Source of the DNA: Daldinia sp. FL1419
Taxonomy: Eukaryota; Ascomycota; Sordariomycetes; Xylariales; Hypoxylaceae
Length of the DNA: 18,021 nucleotides
Direction of reading: 5' to 3'
Assembly: GCA_025201765.1 (NCBI GenBank)
Contig: MU623677.1
Coordinates: 1 to 18,021, forward strand
Shown one piece after another: positions 1 to 9,729 of this stretch. A program made the position numbers and the translations under genes. Under the pieces are notes generated by a model that did no database searches, was not told the DNA's origin, and was given only the letters and a program-made list of their open reading frames with translations. How positions within the stretch are numbered: position 1 is the stretch's first letter; every line of letters begins with the position of its first letter.

Positions 1-1002
1 TTTCTTATATTCATTAATCTTTATTAAAAATATTTAAATGGAATTATTTAAATTTTCTTTATTATATTAAAAAGGTTAATAAATAAATTTTAATATTTTT
101 ATTTTATTAATTATATATTTTTTATAAATATTTATTTTATTTATTAAAAAATTAATATGAAATATTATTTTTTATAATATACAATATTTATATTTATTAA
201 GAATAATATAAGGGATTAGTAATATTTTAATATAAATAATAAATAAAACCATTAATAGAAAATTATTTAAAAAAATAATAGATAGAAATGTACCTTTATA
301 TAAAGGTAATTAATTTTTACAATAAAGGTTTTTTCCTTTTTATTTAATAACCTACCTAATTTTATTAATCTATCAATTATGCCTAATATATTTGTATTTT
401 TAGTTTATTTTAAAAAATTTGCTTAAGTATTATTATATATATATTTATTTTTTTAAGTTAGGAATTTTGGATAAATTCTAGTAAATTATTATATTAATTT
501 ATTTTATAAGTTATCAATTTATTTTTAAATTTATTTTATAATTTTTGGAAATTATTATTAAGAATTTTATTTTTTTTAAATGTAATATCTTTTAATTTTA
601 TAACTTTATTAATATGTAGATTTTAAATTTTATATATATTTATAAATATATAACCTATTAAAAATTTATTTATATTTTAATATTAAATTCTTTTAATTTA
701 TTTAATTTCTTAAATATTATTTTTATTATAGTGTAGGCTTTATAATTATATATTTAAAAATAATTTTATTAAAATTTTTAGTTATAAATTATGATATTAT
801 TATTTATATTAATATATATATATAATTAATTATATGATATTTATTAATTTATTTTATATTATAATATTTAATTATATAAATATATTATTATTTTATAAAT
901 TTTAAATTATAAAGAATAAGGTAATTTTAAATATGCCTTTATAATTTTTATTTTATTTTTGATTATATTCTTTAAATGTTTAGTGGTATTGTTTTGAATT
1001 TA
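1..1002. other. AT-rich stretch without recognisable genes
   Basis: No reading frame of useful length and no recognisable element is visible in this kilobase. It is almost entirely A and T, with short poly-A and poly-T runs and TATA-type dinucleotide tracts. A small palindrome (acctttatataaaggt) lies near 288-303. Around 310-385 there is slightly more C, and after 400 the little non-AT content is mostly G. This fits DNA eroded by C-to-T change, but the original content cannot be told. Confidence 0.6.
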
Positions 1003-1450
1003 TATATTGAACAGGGGTTCTGATAGTTCCTGCAGGATATGCCTTACATTTTAATTAACCTATAATAACTAAAGGTTGTATGAACTTGAGGATATAAAGT
1101 AACTATATTTTGATAAAAATATTGAAATAATTAAATAAATAATCTACTATATATGATTACTTTATAATGATAATGCGTACAAAGAGGTTATAAACCCAAA
1201 AAAATATATATTATCTATATAAAACTATATAAAAATGATCTTTAAAAAACTATTTATGACTTATATTAATCAGGTAAGAAAAGTAATTATTGAGGCTTAT
1301 ATATATCCAAACAAATATATATAAACCTTATAAGGGTTTATTAAAGGGTCCTCCAGAATAGCTCCTATTATGTATTCCTACTACGTACTCCTATTACATA
1401 TCCCTATTACATATTACAGCCATATACTCACACTATACCAATTCAATATA
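1003..1450 (+). repeat. R1 interspersed repeat, copy a (most complete + copy)
   Basis: This is the best-bounded copy of the family called R1 here. It opens with TATATTGAAC followed by a head carrying small palindromes (TCCTGCAGGA at 1028-1037). An AT-rich body of about 330 bp follows, then a tail of four 13-bp tandem units, then CAATTCAATATA. The two ends form a 9-bp inverted repeat (TATATTGAA / TTCAATATA). Copies at 2070-3230 and 8254-8700 (both minus) align along its whole length, differing mostly by transitions. No coding frame, tRNA-like box or poly-A tail was recognised, so its class (MITE, SINE-like or other non-autonomous element) is open. Confidence 0.75.
1363..1414 (+). repeat. Four 13-bp tandem units in the R1 tail
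   Basis: Four contiguous 13-bp units of the form TCCTATTAYGTAT occupy 1363-1375, 1376-1388, 1389-1401 and 1402-1414. The same four-unit block appears in reverse complement in the R1 copies near 2105-2160 and 8295-8345, with G-to-A or C-to-T differences. The tandem tail is therefore part of the element and not a local expansion. The R1 copy inside the hAT-like element has only about two units. Confidence 0.8.
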
Positions 1451-2069
1451 AATTATTAAGGGTTTAATTTTTATATGTAGATTTTTTTAGATATATATAA
1501 ATTATTAATTTTCTTTTAATAATTTTTTAATTAGATTCTTAAAATTTTAAAGTAATACTATATTAAATTTTTAAAATATTAATAAGGTTTTTTAAAATTT
1601 TAATAATTAATATTTTTATTTGGTTTGTAAGGTAGTAATTAAATATTTTACTGGTTTACTAATTTATAATTAATAATAGATTTATAAGGTTATTATTTAA
1701 TTTTTTAATATTATAAAAATTAAGAATTAATTTTATTTTTAAATTTTTATTAATATATTTAAATATTTAATTTATTTAATATTTAATTTTAATAATAATA
1801 TATATTTTGTAATTAATTATTTTAATTATTTTAATTTAAATTCTAATGTTTGTTTTGATAAGGTTTTCTATTGTTTATGGGTTTAGATGTTTTAATTCTA
1901 AATATTATTTGAGTGTATTTGTTATTAATATTTATTTTCTTTAATTAAATTTGTTATGTTATATGTAGAATATTAATTTAGATATTTTAAAAGAAATATT
2001 TTTAAGTATAAATGAATTAAAATAATTAATAAATTTGGCTATAATTTTATTATTTTAAAGTTTTAAGTA
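1451..2069. other. C-depleted spacer between inverted R1 copies
   Basis: This roughly 620-base spacer forms the loop of a large inverted repeat made by R1 copies a and b. It is rich in A, T and G but almost lacks C on the shown strand, for example in 1820-2060. No element ends or reading frame could be identified. The G/T-rich character suggests C-to-T conversion of the top strand of some earlier sequence. Confidence 0.5.
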
Positions 2070-2463
2070 TATATTGAACTAGTATAGTATGAATATATGG
2101 TTGTAATATATAATAGGGATATGTAGTAGGAATACATAACAGGAATATATAATAGGAATTATTTTGGAGGACCTTAATAAACCCTTATAAGGTTTATATA
2201 TATTTATTTAAATACATATAAATTTTAGTAATTATCTCTCTTGCTTAATTAGCATAAAAGATAAATAATTCTTTAGGAGTTATTTCTATATAATTTTATA
2301 TAAATAATATACATTCTTTTAAGCTTATAACTTCTTTATACACATTATTATTACAAAATAGTTATATATAATAGATCATTTATTTAATCATTTTAATATC
2401 TCCATTAAGATATAATTATTTTATATCCTTGAATTTATATAATTTTTAATTATTATAAATTAA

Positions 2464-2471
2464 TTAAAATA
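2464..2471. repeat. 8-bp target-site duplication, left
   Basis: TTAAAATA directly precedes the left terminal inverted repeat and matches the eight bases after the right one (3182-3189) exactly. The corresponding empty site in the R1 copy at 8648-8655 reads TTAAAGTA, one transition away. Confidence 0.85.
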
Positions 2472-2522
2472 GAGCAACACTAGTCGGGCAGTAGGGGGCG
2501 TGATATTTGGGCAGTAGCCACA
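2472..2522 (+). repeat. Left terminal inverted repeat of the hAT-like element
   Basis: This 51-bp repeat begins GAGCAACACTAG and ends GTAGCCACA. Its G+C content is above half, in striking contrast to the surroundings. It differs from the right end by two C/T transitions, one at a CpG and one at a CpA, which is what cytosine deamination or RIP would give. Confidence 0.85.
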
Positions 2523-2651
2523 AAAGAAGTGGGGTCCCCAAGGGGTACGTACTTTTCAGTATATACTTCCTGATATTTTTTTGTACCTCCTTGGGATTTT
2601 AATTCTTTGAAGAAGATACTTAATTTACTAATTAATTATAAAATTTGTATA

Positions 2652-3050
2652 CCTTTACATTGAATAGGAGCTCCAATAGCTCCTGTAGGATATGCCCTAT
2701 ACTTCAACTAATTTATAGTAACCAGAGGTTGTATGAGCTTGAGGATGTAAGGTGATTATATCCTGATAGAAATATTGAAATAATTAGATAAATAAATTGC
2801 TATATATGATTACTTTATAATAGTAGCGTGTACAATAAGGTTATAAATTTAAAAGAATATATATTATTTATATAAAACTATATGGAAACAATCTTTAAAG
2901 AATTATTTATGATTTGAATTAATTAGGTGGGAAAGTAGTTTTTAGGGGCCTATATATAGGTATTTAAATAAATATGTATAAATCTTATAAGGGTTTATTA
3001 AGGTCCTTTAGAATAGTTCTTATTATGTATTCCTGTTGTATATTAAATTG
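2652..3050 (+). repeat. R1 copy c, nested inside the hAT-like element
   Basis: This is an R1 copy in plus orientation. Its head, ATTGAATAGGAGCTCC, contains a 6-bp-arm palindrome (GGAGCT...AGCTCC). It follows copy a through the body to about two of the 13-bp tail units, then stops near TGTATATTAAAT. No clear duplication flanks it, so its exact ends are uncertain. It was either inserted into the hAT-like element or carried by it when it moved. Confidence 0.7.
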
Positions 3051-3130
3051 AGAGGATTTACTTTTGATATAAAATACTATTATTAAAATTATATATAAAG
3101 GTATGTACTTGTGATACGCCTCATAAATTA

Positions 3131-3181
3131 TGTGGCTACTACCCGAATATCACGCCCCCTACTGCCCGACTAGTGTTGCTC
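3131..3181 (-). repeat. Right terminal inverted repeat of the hAT-like element
   Basis: This is the reverse complement of 2472-2522 at 49 of 51 positions, ending in CTAGTGTTGCTC. The base after it starts the second TTAAAATA, which fixes the boundary. Confidence 0.85.
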
Positions 3182-3189
3182 TTAAAATA
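3182..3189. repeat. 8-bp target-site duplication, right
   Basis: TTAAAATA is identical to 2464-2471 and directly follows the right inverted repeat of the 710-bp element. Confidence 0.85.
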
Positions 3190-3230
3190 TAAGGTATATT
3201 TTATAAGAATTATTAAAATTTTTAAATATT

Positions 3231-3921
3231 GTAGCTCCTTAATTTTAAAACAATTATCTATTAAAACCATTCTTATAATAATTAATATCAATTAAGATTA
3301 AAATATACAAAAATTTAAAAATTATAATTAATCTTATTTATATTATTCTAATTAAAACCAATATTATTTAATTAAAACAATTATAATTTTAAATTAAAAA
3401 AATAAATATTAAAAAAATAAAGAATAAAAGATATTAATTTAATCTTAAAATTTTAAAATAACTTTGATATATTTAAAATCTTTATATAATTAATATTTAA
3501 AATTTAAAATATGGAAAATATTTTAAAATTACATAATTAAATGATATATAATTTAATAATATAATATATAATAATTTAAAACCTATGTCTTTCTTATTTC
3601 ATTAGTTGCACCATAATCCTGATTAATTAATTAATTTTTAGAGAAATGCCCCGCAATTTCGGACGTTTTTAATTATTATATAATAACTTCCAATTGGAAA
3701 TATATGCAACATATCTCGAAAAATCACAAATTCAATTAAATTTCAAATAATACCAATTATAAATATTTTTAAATAGATTTTAAATTAATATAATAAATTA
3801 AAATGGTTTTAAATTTTAATATACCCCGTACACGCGCCTATGGCTTCCCCATGGCATATAATTTTTTCAATTAAATAAGAACTTATATCAGTAAAATCCC
3901 CCTACAAATTGTTTAATTAGG
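3231..3921. other. G-depleted AT stretch with a small CpG-containing patch
   Basis: The first part is nearly G-free: 3241-3420 holds about 12 C but only one G. That is the opposite skew to 1451-2069. Near 3645-3670 and 3822-3856 two short stretches keep several CpG and GC-rich words (GCCCCGCAATTTCGGACG; CCCCGTACACGCGCC). They could be ends of an old DNA transposon or a low-copy remnant that escaped mutation. No partner inverted repeat was found and no reading frame is visible. Confidence 0.5.
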
Positions 3922-5533
3922 ATATTAAATAGGAGCTTTAATAGCTATTTAGATGTAAGGTGATTATATGTTGAAGAAAGTATTCAAATAATCAGATAAA
4001 AGGCTAATTAATATATGTGATTACTGGTGTTCAAGAGGTAGAATAGATAATATATTTAATAAAAAAGAGAATTTATAAACTATTGTAAAAGTTATAAGAG
4101 AAGTGATGATTCTGAAGAACTTGATCTGATCAAATAAGAATCAACTCTTGCAGACCTATATATTAAATATGAGCTCTAATACCTTCTGTAGGATATGCCT
4201 TGTCCTGCAACTCAATTACCCCATAACTAATTATATCCTAAAGAAGGTAGGTATTAAAATGATTAAGTAAAAGAATTAATAGAAGTAATTATTGGCAATG
4301 GTAGCGCATTTAAGAGAAATAGATATTATATTTAATAAGAGATAAGAAAATTGTAAATTATGGTAAGAAACTATAAGAAAAGTTGAATAAGTTGATGCTT
4401 GAGAATATGGCCTGATTAGATAATAATCAAAACTCGAGGGCTTATATATTGAATAAGAACTTTAATAGTTTTTGCTGGATATGCCCTACATTTTAATTAC
4501 CCCCATAATAAATTATATTTTGAATAAGGTATTAAAATAATTAAATAAAAAGATTGATAGAGGTGATTGTTGGTAATGGTAGCTGCTGTTTAATAGATAG
4601 AATAGATATACCTATATTTAATAAGAGAGAGAAATCATAAATTATAGTAAGAAGTTATATGAAAGGTAATGTTTAAAGAACTTGATCTAATCAAATAAGA
4701 ATTAATATTTGGGGGCTTATATATTAAATAGGAGTTCTAATTTAGGATTAATTTTATTGAATAGGAGTTGTAATTGAATAGGAGTTTTAATAACCACCTG
4801 GATATAGGGTGATTATATCTTGAAGAAGGTATTCAAATAATTAAATAAAATAATTATTAGAGGTAATTATTGGTAATGGTAATACGTTCTTAAAGAGGTT
4901 ATATTTAATAAGAGGTAAAAAAGGTGTATATTAGTATATAAAGCTTTATAAAAATGATCCTAAAAGAACTATGATAAGCTTAAGTTGATTAGGCAAGAAA
5001 ATAACTTTTGGAGGCCTATTTATGTTCTAAAAAGCCTATAGAGATTTTAGAAGGGTTGGTTTTATAGAGGAAATAGGGTTTTACATGGTAGCTTTAACTA
5101 TGTAATTATATTACTTTGCTTTCATATGGTATTAAATAAGAACTCTAATTACTCCTGCAAGATATGCATCATACTTCAACTACCCCATAACAAACCAAAG
5201 GCTGTATAAGAAAGAAGATGTAAAGTAACTATATCCTAAAAGGGAAAATAGAACGATCAGGTAGAATAAACTACTATATATAACTGTTTGCAAATGGTAG
5301 CACTCTATAAGAAATTATATTCAAAAAAGTACTGAAACTATATATTATCATATGAAACTCTATAAAGAATCTGACCGTGTAAAACCTGAAGAACCTGTGC
5401 TGATTAGATAAGAAAACAACTCCTAAAGGCCTATTTATGTCCGTAAGAACCTGTAAGAACCTAAAAAAGGTAGGCTCCATAAAGGCTAATAGGGTTTTTG
5501 TAGGGTAGGATTTATTATATAATCACATTACCC
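3922..5533 (+). repeat. Head-to-tail array of R1-related units
   Basis: At least five R1-type units follow one another in the same orientation, with heads near 3923, 4160, 4446, 4723-4789 and 5130. Each starts ATTGAATAGGAGYTCTAA or a close variant. A block related to CTGCAGGATATGCC follows (lost in some units), then a body with GGTAATGGTAGCGC and GATCTGATTAGGCAAG. The unit ends at GGGGCCTATATAT, where the next head begins. Spacing is 237, 286 and 276 bases for the early units and longer for the last two. The last two end in a different tail (GGCCTATTTATG...GTTGGTTTTATAGAGG), not the 13-bp units of 1003-1450. No coding capacity is evident. Confidence 0.7.
4723..4789 (+). repeat. 17-bp tandem repeat of the R1 head, 4 units
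   Basis: Units at 4723-4739, 4740-4755 (degenerate), 4756-4772 and 4773-4789 repeat the head word ATTGAATAGGAGTTKTA. The same 17-bp word is amplified on the opposite strand at 6420-6555, so the head of this family is prone to tandem expansion. Confidence 0.75.
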
Positions 5534-6013
5534 CAATTTAATAATAATAATTATATTATTCTAATTTAATAATTTTTTAATTTAAAAATTATATTTATTA
5601 TTAAATATTAAATTAATAATTATAAAATAAAATCAATTGGTCCTAAAAGTAAAACTGGTCACAAAGCAACCAATCCAAAAAAACTAGTATTAAAATATTA
5701 AAAATAAAATATAAATTTAAAAATACATAATGCAATAAGTTATTTAAAAATAAATATTTTATATATAAATATTTAAAATATTATAAAGAATTAATTAAAT
5801 ATTTATAAAAATAATTATAAAAAATTATAAAAAATTATAAATATTATAGAAATATATAGTTATTATAAAAGATAAAATTATTCTTATGTTTTTAATTAAA
5901 TTCCTTTTTTAATTATTTTTATAACTGAATCATCCCAATTACATAAGTTATTTTTTTATTATTTTTTTATTATTTTTTTATTATTTTTTTTGTTTTTTTA
6001 TTATTTTTATTAT
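5534..6013. other. AT-rich spacer with T-rich satellite
   Basis: This spacer lies between the plus-strand and minus-strand R1 arrays. It contains no gene. Its last part is a simple-sequence tract (see 5948-6022). Around 5630-5690 a short less AT-biased segment (AATTGGTCCTAAAAGTAAAA and onward) has no recognisable identity. Confidence 0.5.
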
Positions 6014-6022
6014 TTTCTTTTT
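5948..6022. repeat. T-rich microsatellite, about 11-bp period
   Basis: Runs of seven or eight T separated by ATTA recur with a period of about 11 bases (TTTTTTTATTA), with one G interruption near 5992. It abuts the start of the minus-strand R1 units. Confidence 0.75.
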
Positions 6023-6735
6023 TTAAAGGCTGGTTCTTATAGAGGGCTGTAATATAATTACATAATTAAAGCTATAAAACCTTATTAACCTCCGTAGAAC
6101 CAACCTTTCTAAGGTTTCTACAGGCTTTTTAATACGTAAATAAACCTTCAAAAGTTATTTTCCTATTTAATTAATTTAATTTTTCAAATATAGAATTATT
6201 AATTTTTCTATAACAATAAATTGGAATAATAGGGCCAAAACGAAATCCGCCAATCTAATCCTTCTAATTAAGGTTCCTACAACCTATTTGGTACATAAAT
6301 AAGCCCTCAAAAACTGTTTTCCTATCTGATCAGCTCAAGTTCTCAAGTACTCAAACATAGAATCGTCAATTTTCCATAAAATTTCGTATAATAAAATTGC
6401 AGGGCATATCCTGCAAGAATTCCTGTTCAATTAAAGCTCCTGTTCAATTAAAGCTCTTATTCAATTAAAGTTCCTATTTAATTAGAACCCTTATTCAATT
6501 AAAACCATTATTTAATTAAAACTCATATTCAATTAGAACTCATATTTAATATAAATAAACTTCCAAAAGTTATTTTCCTATCTGATTAATTCAAATTCTT
6601 AAGCATAAAATCATCAATTTTTCCATAGAGATTCGTACAATAAAAGTATAGGGTTAGAACATCTCTAAGAAAAACTATTAAAACTTAAATTCAATATAAA
6701 TAAATTATTTTCTTATTTAATCAACTCAAACAAAA
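6014..6735 (-). repeat. Minus-strand R1-related units
   Basis: In reverse complement, this segment repeats parts of the array at 3922-5533. The stretch 6014-6170 matches 4980-5120, including the GTTGGTTCTA...TAATTATGTAATTATATTAC tail. The stretch 6240-6420 matches another unit and contains the head block GCAGGGCATATCCTGC. The stretch 6540-6735 matches unit bodies. Together with the plus array it makes a large imperfect inverted repeat centred near 5770. G is scarce here, whereas in the plus array C is scarce, so the mutated strand may differ relative to the element. Confidence 0.65.
6420..6555 (-). repeat. 17-bp minisatellite, 8 units
   Basis: Eight contiguous 17-bp units start at 6420, 6437, 6454, 6471, 6488, 6505, 6522 and 6539. 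The plus-strand form is CTCCTGTTCAATTAAAG and the minus-strand form CTTTAATTGAACAGGAG, the R1 head word. Units near 6420 are the most GC-rich; those near 6555 are degraded by C-to-T and G-to-A changes. Phase is perfect with no indel over 136 bases. Confidence 0.9.
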
Positions 6736-8253
6736 ATATATCCAATCATAAATATTTTCTTAAACTTTAAATTTTTAATATGGTTTTTTACCCCTTATCA
6801 GTTTATCAACCACCTTATCAACTCTTATCAATTATTATCAATTTCTTATCAATTACATATAGTAATTTATTAAAAGAATTTCAGTATAATACACTGGACT
6901 TCGTCCTGGATAATTATGGAATTTAAATTATATTTAGATTATATATTAATAAGGATAAGGCTAATTAAATAATTAAATATAAATATTAAAAAATATATAT
7001 AAATATTTAAAGATTATTATAAATCCAATAATAAAAAAATATTTATAAAAAATATAAAAATAAATTTATAAAATATATAATTTCAGAATTATTATTAAAA
7101 TATTTAATTAGATTATTTACATAAAAAGGATAGAGTATATTTAAAATTATTATTATTTTAATATTAATTTATATATTATAATTTATTAAAATTAAAATTA
7201 AAATTGCTATTAGTTAATTAAATAAAGAATTAAATGCAGTTAGAGTTTATGGTGCTGTAAGAGCTATTCATATAAGATAGATTGAATAAGAAGATATACC
7301 ATTTCTTTATATATTAGTATGTTAATATATAGTACTTCTTATATAATTAATATAAAAATAACTAATTAATTAAATATATAATATATTATTTAATTAGCCT
7401 AAATATAACATATTATTATCTTATAAAGTATTTATAGTATTTATAATATACAATTATATATTAGTATTTTATAAAAATAATATATAATAAAATATTATAT
7501 ATAACTACTAAAAGAAATAAGATAATCATATTAAACTTAATTAAAAAAAGATCATTTAGAAAGATATAATATAAGAATAATCTAAGAATCTTGAATTTAT
7601 ATATTTATTATTATAAAATATAAAAGTATTATAAATATATATATAACTAATTAGTATTAGTTTAGTCAATGTATAGTAAAAATAAGTACTTACTATTAAA
7701 ACTCAGCATTTAAAGAAAAAGAAAAAAAAAACGAAGAAATATTGAAATGTTTTTAATTTAAATAAATCTTAAAGAAAGAAAAGAAGAAATTTAATTATAA
7801 AATTATTAAATAATAATTATTAATTATAATAATATTAATAGATTTTTTTTATATAATAATTTCTTAATAATAATATAAATTTCTTTTATTTAAAATTTAT
7901 ATTTTATTTAATTAATTTAAAATGATTTATATAAGATATATATTATATCAATATTATAATAATTATTAATTATTATTAATGTTATTAAATTTTATTAAAT
8001 TAATAAATATAATATAATAATTAATTAATTAAATTAAAATATAATATTATAATCAATTAAAGAATTAAAGAATTAAAAATACATTTATTCTAAAATTTTC
8101 TTTTATATATATTTTAAATTTATATTAATTATTTTAATTTATATAAATTTTAATTAAATTAATTAGTTATAATTTAATTATATTTTTTATAATTTTTCCA
8201 ATTTATTTTATTGAAATTAATTTATTAAATAAATCATTTTGTTAATTTTAAGA
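6736..8253. other. AT-rich stretch, no recognisable gene
   Basis: No reading frame or complete element could be supported. A less degraded segment at 7225-7345 (GGTGCTGTAAGAGCTATTC through AGAAGATATACC to AGTACTTCTTATAT) has the look of a retrotransposon LTR, with partly self-complementary words (AGAAGATAT / ATAGTACTTCT). It has no second copy here, so that stays a guess. The rest is AT filler with poly-A and poly-T runs. Confidence 0.45.
6794..6856. repeat. Degenerate TTATCAA minisatellite
   Basis: The word CTTATCAA or TTATCAAY recurs about six times at intervals of 8-16 bases between 6794 and 6856. It is a short imperfect tandem repeat with no assigned role. Confidence 0.6.
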
Positions 8254-8700
8254 AGTTTTAAATTAATATAATATAAATATATAACTATAACATACAATAA
8301 AAATATATAATAAAAATATATAATAAAAATATGTAATAAAAGTTATTTTAAAGGACCCTAATAGATCCCTATAAAGTTTATACATATTTATTTAAATATA
8401 TATAAACTTTAATAATTATTTTTCTTATTTGATTAGTATAAGAAATAAATAATTCTTTAAGAATTGTTTCCATATAATTTCATATAAATAATATATATTC
8501 TTTTGGACTTATAACCTCTTTGTACGCATTATTATTATAAAATAATCATATATAATAAATCATTTATCTAATTATTTTAATATTTTTGTTAAAATATAAT
8601 CACTTTATATCCTTAAGTTTATATAGTTTTTGATTATTATAGGTTAATTAAAGTATAAGGCATATCCTATAGGAGCTATCAGAGCTCCTGTTCAATATAT
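8254..8700 (-). repeat. R1 copy d with intact (empty) hAT target site
   Basis: This nearly complete R1 copy in minus orientation reads from its tail (four 13-bp units, 8295-8345) to its head ending GTTCAATATA at 8700. It aligns to copies a and b almost base for base with transitions. At 8648-8655 it holds TTAAAGTA, the uninterrupted equivalent of the site where the 710-bp element sits in copy b. Its GG dinucleotides in the 13-bp units are all AA, showing strong G-to-A change on this strand. Confidence 0.8.
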
Positions 8701-9475
8701 TTTTGATAATTATTTTATTAATATTTTTATTTTTTAAGAATTTGTAAAGATATGAGATTATAAGTGAAATTTAAATAGTATATTGTATTTAAAAACCTAA
8801 TTTTTATAATTATATTGGTGTATTTAATTTTAATATTAATTTATTTATAATTTAATATTTGAATTTTATTGTTTTTGATGATGATATATTCTTTTGGAGG
8901 AGTTTTTTTGTAATTGATGAATTTTGATATTTGGTTGAAGATGTGTATTGTGATCTTTGAGTTTAATATAGTTAAACTTTTTAAGGGATAATGGTTTATA
9001 TTATAGATAATGTTTATAATATTTGTTATAAATATTGTTTTTAATTTTAAAGTTGTTACTTATTTTGATAGTTAATTTTTATTTTATTTTTTTGGGATTA
9101 TTAAGAATTTTTATTTTTGTTGTTAATTTGAAATTATATTTAATTTTGTTTTATATAAATATATTAAGTTATATATTAATTTTAAAGTATTTTAATTTAA
9201 TAATATAAAAATAATTTTTAATTTTATAAGAACCTAAATAAACCTTATATTCATTATACCTGTATTAATATATTAATAGATATAAATATTAATTAATATT
9301 TATATTATTTTTTTATTTGAATTATTTTAATATTTATTTAATTATTCTTTTTATTTAATTAATTCTTTTTTATAAAGATTTTCTTTATTAAAATTATTAA
9401 TATTATTATTTATAAAATAATTAAAAACCATTTTTATAGGTTAATAATAATAATAAATCTTTTATTTATTTTATA
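8701..9475. other. C-depleted stretch, possible eroded coding DNA
   Basis: From 8701 to 9180 there are about 6 C against about 60 G, so the shown strand has lost nearly all its cytosines. One frame around 8915-8990 is open for about 25 codons and reads like degraded protein-coding DNA, but no family could be recognised. The remainder to 9475 is AT filler. Confidence 0.45.
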
Positions 9476-9729
9476 TGTTGGATGGATAAGGTACTATTGT
9501 ATACAATAGTAAAAATGAGGATATTCAGATATACTTCATTAAAAGTGATTGTAGAAAGATAAGTACGTATTTTAATTATAATTAAAATATATAAATTTTA
9601 TATATAAAATTAAAATGGATTTTATACCATTATTAAAATTATATGATTAATATTTCTTTATTAGTAATTTTTTCTTTTCTTGCAAAGTCATATGACATTA
9701 TACATCTGATATACAAGCGCCAGCTAGGT
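9476..9729 (+). repeat. R2 LTR-like repeat, copy a
   Basis: This repeat begins TGTTGGATGGATAAGG and contains GTAAAAATGAGGATATTC and TTTTTTCTTTTCTTGCAAAG. It aligns along about 250 bases with the minus-strand copy at 16137-16383 and partly with 10855-11036, differing by transitions. The TGTTGG start is typical of Copia-type LTRs, but no CA end, primer-binding site or internal retroelement domain was found. The LTR label is therefore an inference. Confidence 0.6.

Larger units (their letters stand above)
2472..3181. mobile_element. hAT-like non-autonomous DNA transposon (MITE), 710 bp
   Basis: The element is bounded by 51-bp terminal inverted repeats (2472-2522 and 3131-3181) that match at 49 of 51 positions, and by a perfect 8-bp duplication TTAAAATA. 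An 8-bp target duplication is the hallmark of the hAT superfamily, although P and some Merlin elements also make 8-bp duplications. There is no transposase frame, so any movement would have needed an enzyme supplied elsewhere. Inner sequence on both sides also pairs (CCAAGGGGTAC near 2537 with GTACCTCCTTGG near 2583; ATACCTTTAC near 2648 with ATAAAGGTAT near 3106). An R1 copy fills the middle (2652-3050), so the element without it would be about 310 bp. Confidence 0.8.
2070..3230 (-). repeat. R1 copy b, split by a hAT-like insertion
   Basis: Read on the minus strand this is an R1 copy whose head lies at 3182-3230 and whose body and 13-bp tail units lie at 2070-2471. The 710-bp element at 2472-3181 interrupts it. 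Joining the flanks across one copy of the 8-bp duplication restores the sequence seen in the unbroken copies (compare 8640-8670). Copy b faces copy a (1003-1450), so the two make an inverted repeat of roughly 450-bp arms with a 620-bp loop. Differences from the other copies are mainly transitions. Confidence 0.75.

Noticed and set aside
978..988. TAGTGGTATTG just before R1 copy a as a tRNA-type box A, making R1 a SINE
   Set aside because: No box B was found at a suitable distance, and the word is not conserved in front of other R1 copies.
3640..3670. GCCCCGCAATTTCGGACG resembling the ends of fungal pogo or Tc1/mariner elements
   Set aside because: No inverted partner was found in the window and no transposase remnant is nearby, so the resemblance is not enough for a feature.
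5274..5480. Open frame of 68 codons on the minus strand
   Set aside because: It lies antisense within an R1 array unit, is dominated by F, I and other AT-codon residues, has no recognisable domain, and is not kept open in sister units.
6900..6920. GGACTTCGTCC hairpin as a terminator or structured RNA
   Set aside because: It is a single short hairpin (GGAC-TTC-GTCC) with no associated gene or transcript signal.
7225..7345. Possible Copia-type LTR fragment
   Set aside because: There is no second copy, no defined ends and no retroelement domain nearby.
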